DNA of 64,000 nucleotides from Polyangiaceae bacterium (lineage in GTDB: Bacteria > Myxococcota_A > Polyangia > Polyangiales > Polyangiaceae): NCBI GenBank assembly GCA_015075635.1, contig JABTUA010000001.1, positions 2,170,001-2,234,000 on the forward strand. Direction: 5' to 3'. Both the position numbers and the translations under genes were made by a program. This document shows positions 58,329-64,000 of this stretch, piece after piece. The notes under the pieces are model-generated. The model ran no database searches and was not told the origin of the DNA. It saw only the letters and a program-made list of their open reading frames with translations. The first letter of the stretch is position 1. Each line of letters starts with the position of its first letter.

Positions 58329-59800
58329 GGCGCGCCGCGCTGCTCGGGTGCTTGCTCGCGCTCTCGCCGCCAGCGCGGGCGGACGGCCCGCTCGGCCCCA
58401 ACGGCTCCGCGATCCGCACCAGCGACTACTCGGTCGATCTGGCCGGCGGGCCCGTGCTGGCCGGCTCGCGCGCGCTCGGCCTGGCCGGCGCCTACGTCGC
58501 CATCGCCGAGGGCGTGGACGGCAACCTGCACAACCCGGCGGCGCCGGCGGTGCGCGCGGCCTGGTCCGCCACGCACGTCGACTACGACGCCAGCTTGGGC
58601 CTGCTCTTCCCCGGAAACCTGGCCCGGACCGATTTCTACAACACGGGGCGTGGAGCCACGGATCCGCGCAGCAGCGACCCTCGCGAGTTCGTGCTGCTCG
58701 CGCCCGCCGGCAACGTCCAGATCGGCCCGTGGGGTATCGGTCTCGGCCTCGAGCTCTTCCGCTACGGCTTGTTGCGCCAGCCGGACCCCGCGCTGGGTGG
58801 CGAAGAGGAGGTGGTTCGCGCGCAGTTCAGCACCGTGCGGACCTACCTGGCCCGCGCCGTGGACGACGGGCAGATCGTCGGCGGGATCGGCGTGCAGATC
58901 ACCGCGCTCGACGTGACCACCAAGGACGAGATCGTCACCCGTTCGGGCAACGTCTTCACCACGCGCGGGGTGAGCCTGGAGGGCGGCTTGCTCTGGCGCC
59001 CGACGGGGGAGCGTTTTCGGTTGGGCGTCGCGGTGCGCGCACCGGTCACCACCGACGTGGACGCACGCGGGCGCGCCGTGGGCGGCGACATCGTGCTGCG
59101 CGACCCCGCGAGCCCCAACGCCATCTGGCTGCCGCGGCGGGTCAAGCGACCCTGGAGCAGCGACGTCGGCGTGGCCGTGCAGCTCGGCCCGCGCCCGCTC
59201 AATGTGGGCTGGCTCGATCCGGTGATCGTGATGCGCCGGGTGGACGCCTTCCTGGACGAGCGGGAGCGCGAAAGGGAAAAACGCCTGGTTCGCGCCGAGC
59301 GCCTCGGTCCCGACGCCCTGGAGGCGGCAGAAGTCGAGCTCGACCGGGAGGAGGAGGCAGACGAGCGCTACCGCGCCGAGCAGCGCGACCGGCTCTCCGA
59401 GCTCCTGCACCGGCGCTACGTGGGCATCCCCCGGCGCTACTTGCTCCTGTCCGCGTCGCTCCACGCCGACGGCGACGTGCAGAGCAGCGTGGGCGTCGAG
59501 TCGTTCCTGCAAGGCTACGTGGATCGCTCGGGCGAGCGGGTGAGCTTGACGCCGCGGCTCGGCGCCGAGACGGAGGCCGTGCCGAGCTGGCTCAAGCTCC
59601 GCGCGGGGACGTACCTGGAACCGACGCGGTTTCGCGGCAGCTCGCCCCGCACTCACGGCACCTTCGGCTTCGACGCGCGCCTGTTCGAGTGGAGCTTGTT
59701 CGGACTGCTCCACGAGGACGACAAGCTCGCTCTCGGAGCGGCCATCGACGGCGCGCGCCAGTACCTGGGCTGGGCGGTGTCGGTGGGGATCTGGCGGTGA
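58325..59800 (+). CDS. FadL/OmpP1-like outer-membrane protein
   Basis: A 491-residue exported protein. The N-terminus of the mature part (ALGLAGAYVAIAEGVDGNLHNPAAPAV) carries the ARALGMGGAYVAxAxGxxAxxxNPA motif of FadL/OmpP1 (long-chain fatty acid or hydrocarbon transport) porins. Strands with alternating hydrophobics follow. A charged insert near 310-355 (EREREREKRLVRAERLG) forms a coiled-coil-like extension. The ATG overlaps the previous stop (ATGA). The substrate is unknown. Confidence 0.8.
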   Translation: MRRAALLGCLLALSPPARADGPLGPNGSAIRTSDYSVDLAGGPVLAGSRALGLAGAYVAIAEGVDGNLHNPAAPAVRAAWSATHVDYDASLGLLFPGNLARTDFYNTGRGATDPRSSDPREFVLLAPAGNVQIGPWGIGLGLELFRYGLLRQPDPALGGEEEVVRAQFSTVRTYLARAVDDGQIVGGIGVQITALDVTTKDEIVTRSGNVFTTRGVSLEGGLLWRPTGERFRLGVAVRAPVTTDVDARGRAVGGDIVLRDPASPNAIWLPRRVKRPWSSDVGVAVQLGPRPLNVGWLDPVIVMRRVDAFLDEREREREKRLVRAERLGPDALEAAEVELDREEEADERYRAEQRDRLSELLHRRYVGIPRRYLLLSASLHADGDVQSSVGVESFLQGYVDRSGERVSLTPRLGAETEAVPSWLKLRAGTYLEPTRFRGSSPRTHGTFGFDARLFEWSLFGLLHEDDKLALGAAIDGARQYLGWAVSVGIWR

Positions 59801-59905
59801 GCCGTGCTCCGAGGAGAAGACGAGCGGCGTGTTGGAGCTACCGCGGGGGCTGCGAGTCGATCTCGACGAGCTGGCGCGCTGAGGCGGGCGCGACGCGGTC
59901 AGCTC

Positions 59906-61201
59906 TCACGGCGCCGCCTGCCCGGACTGGTAGACGTGGAAGATCTTCGGCGGCGTGTCGAAGCTGGCCGCCGAGACCGAGTAGCCCATGGTGGCGGCGC
60001 CTTCGGCCACGCTGCAGGCGCCGGTGAAGCGGCCGTCGGGGGCGTCGAGCACGCGCTCCACCACCGGCGCGCCGCTCGGGTCGCGCAAGATGCCCTTGCC
60101 GCCCGCCGCGACCGGAAAGACGAAGCAGCCGCGGTAGCCGATGCCGCCAGGGGGGACCGGTCCGGCTGGCGTCGCGATGAGCCAGGTCTTGCCCTGCGCC
60201 TTGAAGAGCTCGGCGGCGTTGATCTGCGGAATGCTGCCGCCCAGGCAGAGCGCGTCGTTCGCCTCCAAGAGCCGCGCTGCGTAGAGGAAGGTCTTGGCGT
60301 GGTCGAGCGAGCGCAAGAGCTCGACGCGGATGGTGTTCGGAGTGCCGGCCTTCACGCAACCGACGGCGAGCTCGAGCACACCCCCCTGGCGCCACATCAC
60401 ATCCGGCTCGCTCAGCGCGATGCAATCGGCCATGTTCGGGAAGCCGTTGACGAGCGTCTTGGCGTCCTTGCTGGAGAACTCCGACTCGCTGTTCCAGCCC
60501 AGGACCTTGCCCTCGTCTTTCCAGGTCAAGTGCGGCTCTTCTGCGGTGAAGAGCGAGATGTACCCGAGGTCGTACTGCAGCTGGTCGGCGCCCATGACCA
60601 GGTAGGAGAAGGCGAACAGCTTCCAGCGGCGGGTCACGTCCGGATCGTCGGCATCGAAGACCAATGACGACACTTCGTGGATCAGTCGGCCGGAGCAGGT
60701 GCCGCTCGGGCAGCGCGGGGAGCCCACCGGCACGGGGACCGTGATGGGTCCGGACTGGTTCGCGGCGGCCACGTAGGTCCAGGTCGCGCCGGCGTCGCTG
60801 GAGACGGCGATTCGGGTCGAGATGTCGTTCTTGGCCAGCACCGCCGAGTAGCTCATGGCTCCGCCCGGCGCGTTCAGCGGGTACTCGACGCTGGTGTCGA
60901 AGATGCCGCCGGGGGCTGCCGGGTCGTTCTCGACCACGAGCTCCTTGGCGGTTTTAGGATCGACGTAGGTGGGCGAGGGTAGGGTGGACTTGCAGCTCGA
61001 GCCGCCGCTCCCGCTCGTGCCGCCTCCGCTCACGCCGCCGGCTCCGCCGACGCTGGTTCCACCGCTCCCGCTGGCGCCACCGCCGCCCGCCGCCCCGCCG
61101 GTGGCGGAGCCGCCGCTGCCGCCGGTGCTCACGGAGTCGGCCTCGCCGCCTCCGCCACAACCCAAGAGGAGAAGACCCACCGAAATGACGACTCGCTTCA
61201 T
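59906..61201 (-). CDS. BNR/sialidase-like repeat lipoprotein
   Basis: A 431-residue lipoprotein with lipobox LLLGCGG and a Gly/Ser/Ala linker to about residue 65. The rest holds Asp-box-like and beta-propeller features (ISTRIAVSSDAGATWTYVAAANQ, WKDEGKVLGWNSESEF, RSLDHAKTFLYAARLL). The SxDxGxTW motif is the sialidase/BNR repeat. Catalytic sialidase residues cannot be confirmed. The ATG shares a base with the stop of the upstream Cys-ladder gene (TGATG). Confidence 0.75.
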   Translation of the reverse strand: MKRVVISVGLLLLGCGGGGEADSVSTGGSGGSATGGAAGGGGASGSGGTSVGGAGGVSGGGTSGSGGSSCKSTLPSPTYVDPKTAKELVVENDPAAPGGIFDTSVEYPLNAPGGAMSYSAVLAKNDISTRIAVSSDAGATWTYVAAANQSGPITVPVPVGSPRCPSGTCSGRLIHEVSSLVFDADDPDVTRRWKLFAFSYLVMGADQLQYDLGYISLFTAEEPHLTWKDEGKVLGWNSESEFSSKDAKTLVNGFPNMADCIALSEPDVMWRQGGVLELAVGCVKAGTPNTIRVELLRSLDHAKTFLYAARLLEANDALCLGGSIPQINAAELFKAQGKTWLIATPAGPVPPGGIGYRGCFVFPVAAGGKGILRDPSGAPVVERVLDAPDGRFTGACSVAEGAATMGYSVSAASFDTPPKIFHVYQSGQAAP

Positions 61202-62433
61202 CAGCCTGCTCCGGCGCTGGCGCTCGCGCTGGCGCTCGCCTTCACGCTGACGTTGATGGACGCGCTGGCCTCGGCCTGCGCCTTGATCGAGGCCGCGAGA
61301 CACGCACCCGCCTTGAGCGCGGCTTCGCCGCCACCCTTCACGGCGGCGCGGGCGCCCTCGAGCGTGACGCGCACGGTGGCCACGGCCTTCTGCAGCTTGG
61401 CGCGCATGCCCAGCGTGACCTTGACGAGGGCCGGCAAATTGGCTTCGAGCGCGCTCTTGAGCTTCATCGCAGCCTGCACGTCGGCGCTGCCGATGAGGCC
61501 CACGCTGACCCGCGCCGGCTGGCACTCGAGCTTGGCGTTGACTTGCGCGTCGCAGCTCGCCTTGCACTCCGCGCTGACCTTCGGAGGTTTCACCTCACCG
61601 CTGCACTTCGGCTCTTTCAGCTCGACGCTGCAGCCACCCGAGCACTGACCCTCGCACTCGGCCTTGCCCTTCACGGTGCACGCAGCGCTGCACTTGCCGC
61701 TACAAGTGCCGCTGCAGCGCCCGCTGACCGTGGACGAGCAGCGCCCGTCGCAAACTCCCTCGCACTTGCCGCCGGACATCTTGCCGTCGCAGCGGCCGTT
61801 GCAGTTGCCGTCGCACTTGCCGCTGATCTCCCCGTCGCACTTGCCCTCGCAGCTGGCGCTGCAACTTCCGGAGCACTCGGCGCCGGCCTCGACGGTGCAG
61901 CTCCCCTTGCACTGGCCCTCGCACTTGCCGCTGATTTCTCCGCCCTCGCACTTCACCTCGGCCTTGCCGGGCTCGACGCTGGCGTCGCACTTGCCGGCGC
62001 AGTCGGCCATCGCCTCCATGCTGGCGGAGCACTTCGGCGGCTTCACCTGCACCCGGAGTGAGCCCTTGGCCTTGGCCTTGACCTGACCGAGCACCTTCAC
62101 CGCAGCCTGGCAGGCCGCCTCGGCCTTCTTGCCGGGCCCCGAGTCCTTGGGCTCGATGTCGGCGTCGCTCGCGCCCAGATCCTTGGCCAGCTTGCCGCAG
62201 GCGCCGGCCACGTCTGCCTCGAGCTCCACAGCCAGTGCTTGCAGCGACGCGCCCGCCGCGAGGGCGGCCTTCACCTTGCCCTCGGCTTCCCCCTTCAAGC
62301 CGAAGCTCGCGCTCATGGCGGCCTCCGCGCTGTTCGGGCAGTTGCCGCCGGGGAAGTTCGAGAGGCCCCCGCACTGCGTCGCCGAGAGGGCGAGCGCCGA
62401 GAGGCCGACCAAGCGGAGCGTCGTGGGTTTCAC
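61201..62433 (-). CDS. Cys-ladder lipoprotein
   Basis: A 410-residue lipoprotein (SATQCGG lipobox). Residues about 165-290 contain more than 25 Cys in near-regular C-x3-C-x3-C spacing with Gly, Ser and Asp between (SGKCEGQCKGSC, GKCDGNCNGRCDGK, SGTCSGKCSAAC). Flanking parts are Ala/Lys-rich amphipathic helices. I do not recognise a family. Such a ladder could be disulfide-bonded into a fibre or bind metal. TAACCT lies eight bases before the GTG start. Confidence 0.75.
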   Translation of the reverse strand: MKPTTLRLVGLSALALSATQCGGLSNFPGGNCPNSAEAAMSASFGLKGEAEGKVKAALAAGASLQALAVELEADVAGACGKLAKDLGASDADIEPKDSGPGKKAEAACQAAVKVLGQVKAKAKGSLRVQVKPPKCSASMEAMADCAGKCDASVEPGKAEVKCEGGEISGKCEGQCKGSCTVEAGAECSGSCSASCEGKCDGEISGKCDGNCNGRCDGKMSGGKCEGVCDGRCSSTVSGRCSGTCSGKCSAACTVKGKAECEGQCSGGCSVELKEPKCSGEVKPPKVSAECKASCDAQVNAKLECQPARVSVGLIGSADVQAAMKLKSALEANLPALVKVTLGMRAKLQKAVATVRVTLEGARAAVKGGGEAALKAGACLAASIKAQAEASASINVSVKASASASASAGAG

Positions 62434-62441
62434 GGACTACG

Positions 62442-62447
62442 AGGTTA
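62442..62447 (-). promoter_or_regulatory. -10-like box, leaderless type
   Basis: TAACCT on the minus strand ends eight bases before the GTG at 62433. Confidence 0.35.
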
Positions 62448-62500
62448 CACCCCGCGCCTGGCGGCGGAGAACCCACTTGAGATCGATCAATGACTCGGGG

Positions 62501-62506
62501 CATCCT
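62501..62506 (+). promoter_or_regulatory. -10-like box, leaderless type
   Basis: CATCCT ends eight bases before the ATG at 62515. Confidence 0.3.
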
Positions 62507-62514
62507 GCGCGGTC

Positions 62515-62871
62515 ATGAGGTGGGAAAGCAGCCTTTTGTCGCGCGCGGTGCTGCTCGCGTGTGTGGCCGGCGCTGGGGGGTGCAGCAAGGAAGCGGCGGC
62601 GGAGCGCCGCCCGGACGGCGCCGCTCTCTTCGCGTCGACGTGTGCACGCTGCCACGGACCGGAGGGGAAGGGCGGCCCGCCGCTGGGTCCCGGCCAGCCG
62701 GGCCCGCGCGATCTCACGGACACGGCGTTCCACGCCGTGCGCACGGACAAGGAGCTCTACGGGGTGATCCGTGACGGCAAGGGCGGTGTGATGCCTGCCT
62801 TCGGAGCGGTGTACTCGCACGAGCAGCTGGAAGCCTTGGTGCTTCACCTTCGACGGCTGGGAGGCAAGTGA
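62515..62871 (+). CDS. cytochrome c lipoprotein
   Basis: A 118-residue periplasmic c-type cytochrome. The lipobox-like GAGGC ends the signal peptide. The heme site CARCH is at 43-47, and Met93 in GGVMPAFG is the expected axial ligand. The domain belongs to the class I, cbb3-type-like family. It is a likely electron carrier to or from the diheme cytochrome four bases downstream. Confidence 0.93.
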   Translation: MRWESSLLSRAVLLACVAGAGGCSKEAAAERRPDGAALFASTCARCHGPEGKGGPPLGPGQPGPRDLTDTAFHAVRTDKELYGVIRDGKGGVMPAFGAVYSHEQLEALVLHLRRLGGK

Positions 62872-62875
62872 GAGC

Positions 62876-63841
62876 ATGAAGATCGTGAAGAAGATCCTGA
62901 TCGGGCTCGTGGCGTTGGTCGTGCTTGCGGTGCTCGGCGTGGTGACGCGCTTCTACGTGATGTTGCCCAAGGCACGCGCGGCGCAGAACCTGACCGCGCC
63001 GAACACGCCGGAGGCCATCGAGCGTGGGCGCTACCTGGCGAACCACGTCGCGGTCTGCACCGGCTGTCACTCGAAGGTGGACGAGAGCAAGCCGGGGGAG
63101 CCCGTGGTGGACGGTCACCTGGACGAGGGCCGAGTCTTCCCCGAGATCCCCGGCTTCCCGGGCATCATCCGCGCGCCCAACATCACGCCAGACAAGGAGA
63201 CCGGCCTCGGCAACTGGACCGACGGCGAAATCGTCCGGGCCATCCGCGAGGGCCTCAGCAAGGACGGTCGCGTGCTGTTCCCAATGATGCCGTACAAGTC
63301 CTTCGCGGCGTCGTTGTCCGACGCCGACACGCTGGCGATCGTGGCGTACCTGCGGTCGCTCCCGCCCATCAAGAACGACCCCGGGCGCATGCAGGTGAAC
63401 TTCCCGGTCTCGATGTTCATCCGCGCGGTGCCCGCGCCGGTCACCCAACCGGCAGGCGATGCTCCCGCAGACGTGGTCGCGCGCGGCAACTGGCTCCTCA
63501 CCCTGGGCAACTGCCACGACTGCCACGACGCCTTCAACGAGCGACGGGAGCCCATCCCCGGCAAGGAGCTCTCCGGCGGGACGATGATGGAGCTGCCCGG
63601 AAGGGGCAAGGTCTACGCCGCGAACATCACCAGCGACCAGGCCACCGGCATCGGCAGCTACACCGACGACGACCTCCTGCGCGTGCTGAACGAAGGCATT
63701 GGCAAATCGGGGCGTCCGCTCTACGGCATGCCGTGGTGGTACTACAAGGGCATGACCGAACAGGACAAGCGCGCGCTCATCGCGGCGCTCCGGCAGGTCA
63801 AGCCGGTGGTCAACGCCGTACCGCCGTCCGACGTCAAGTGA
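62876..63841 (+). CDS. diheme cytochrome c
   Basis: A 321-residue membrane-anchored c-type cytochrome. An N-terminal hydrophobic segment (ILIGLVALVVLAVLGVV) is not followed by a cleavage site and probably anchors it. CTGCH lies at 61-65 and CHDCH at 213-217, each starting a cytochrome-c domain with downstream Met or His ligands (VLFPMMPYK and LYGMPWWYY). The layout resembles the cytochrome subunit of alcohol/aldehyde dehydrogenases. The redox partner is not in the window. It is probably co-transcribed with the preceding cytochrome. Confidence 0.93.
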   Translation: MKIVKKILIGLVALVVLAVLGVVTRFYVMLPKARAAQNLTAPNTPEAIERGRYLANHVAVCTGCHSKVDESKPGEPVVDGHLDEGRVFPEIPGFPGIIRAPNITPDKETGLGNWTDGEIVRAIREGLSKDGRVLFPMMPYKSFAASLSDADTLAIVAYLRSLPPIKNDPGRMQVNFPVSMFIRAVPAPVTQPAGDAPADVVARGNWLLTLGNCHDCHDAFNERREPIPGKELSGGTMMELPGRGKVYAANITSDQATGIGSYTDDDLLRVLNEGIGKSGRPLYGMPWWYYKGMTEQDKRALIAALRQVKPVVNAVPPSDVK

Positions 63842-64000
63842 GCGCGAGCGAGAGCGTCTCCCGGTGCTCGGGGACGTTCTCGAGGAAGCTCCGCCTGAGC
63901 GCCGGGTCGGAGATCTTGTCGGCGCGCTCGCGCAAGCGCTGCTGCGCTCGGTCCAGCGCGGCGCTCGCCTTCTCTCGCTCGCCGTTGGCCCGGAGCACTT
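63834..64000 (-). CDS. C-terminal fragment of a TPR-like or AAA/kinase-associated protein
   Basis: The last 54 codons of a leftward gene that continues beyond the window. The end EREKASAALDRAQQRLRERA, then ISDPALRRSFLENVPEHRETLSLALT matches the C-terminus typical of large myxobacterial TPR proteins that carry kinase or AAA domains (helix, then FLENVPEHxxTLxLA). No start or catalytic part is visible. Overlaps the cytochrome gene by a few bases. Confidence 0.55.
   Translation of the reverse strand, partial: VLRANGEREKASAALDRAQQRLRERADKISDPALRRSFLENVPEHRETLSLALT

Overview
The window reads as chromosomal DNA of a myxobacterium, most likely of the Polyangiales/Sorangiineae type. The grounds are very high GC throughout, dense gene packing with no gene-free stretch over about 200 bases, a large set of lipoproteins whose mature N-termini are Gly/Ser-rich linkers, two C-terminal MYXO-CTERM-like sorting tails, DUF4215, MopE-like, somatomedin-B-like and fibro-slime Cys-rich domains, a Ser/Thr kinase and an FHA-sigma54 activator. 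The species cannot be named from the sequence.

Bases 1-3564 are the right end of an integrative element. Seven small genes, five of them coupled by stop/start overlaps, lead to a tyrosine recombinase whose C-terminus runs through a partial tRNA-Val(UAC). Clear AAGGAGG-type ribosome sites and less extreme GC set it apart from the host DNA. Bases 3576-12700 hold a VCBS/MopE/ASPIC lipoprotein, a PAP2 phosphatase, alanine dehydrogenase, a beta-CASP metallo-hydrolase, a leftward run of exported proteins, tRNA-Asp(GTC) and two Bor-like lipoproteins. The most notable gene is at 9245-10021: an exported thioredoxin-like protein interrupted by one in-frame UGA exactly where a U-x-x-C redox motif would lie, with a bacterial SECIS-like hairpin just downstream. 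It is probably a selenoprotein.

Bases 12900-32400 alternate Cys-rich or Gly-rich surface lipoproteins with a TPR protein, an AraC regulator overlapping a membrane protein, a proline-rich murein hydrolase, a pectate-lyase-like lipoprotein, a two-gene GMC oxidoreductase, a TonB-C/AgmX-like protein and a SYLF lipid-binding protein. Bases 32460-46060 hold a phosphatase/ADP-ribosylglycohydrolase fusion, a lipoprotein with two FGE/SUMF1 domains, a GST-like protein, a membrane protein with an HExxH motif, a MepA-like murein endopeptidase lipoprotein, an ankyrin protein, an expansin coupled to a sirtuin, DAHP synthase and a somatomedin-B-like lipoprotein. Bases 46146-64000 hold a DUF4139-like lipoprotein, a cupredoxin coupled to a HEAT-repeat methyltransferase, a fibro-slime protein, a Ser/Thr kinase coupled to its neighbour, an FHA/sigma54 activator coupled to two outer-membrane proteins, a BNR-like and a Cys-ladder lipoprotein, and a pair of c-type cytochromes.

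Two window-wide patterns stand out. At least sixteen host genes carry a TANNNT-like box (often TATGCT) 6-10 bases before the start codon and no Shine-Dalgarno, which fits leaderless transcripts. Within operons, genes are mostly joined by ATGA, GTGA or TGATG overlaps. Functionally the region is dominated by envelope, surface and secreted proteins of a predatory or saprophytic soil bacterium (murein, pectin and plant-cell-wall targets), with a few core metabolic genes between them.
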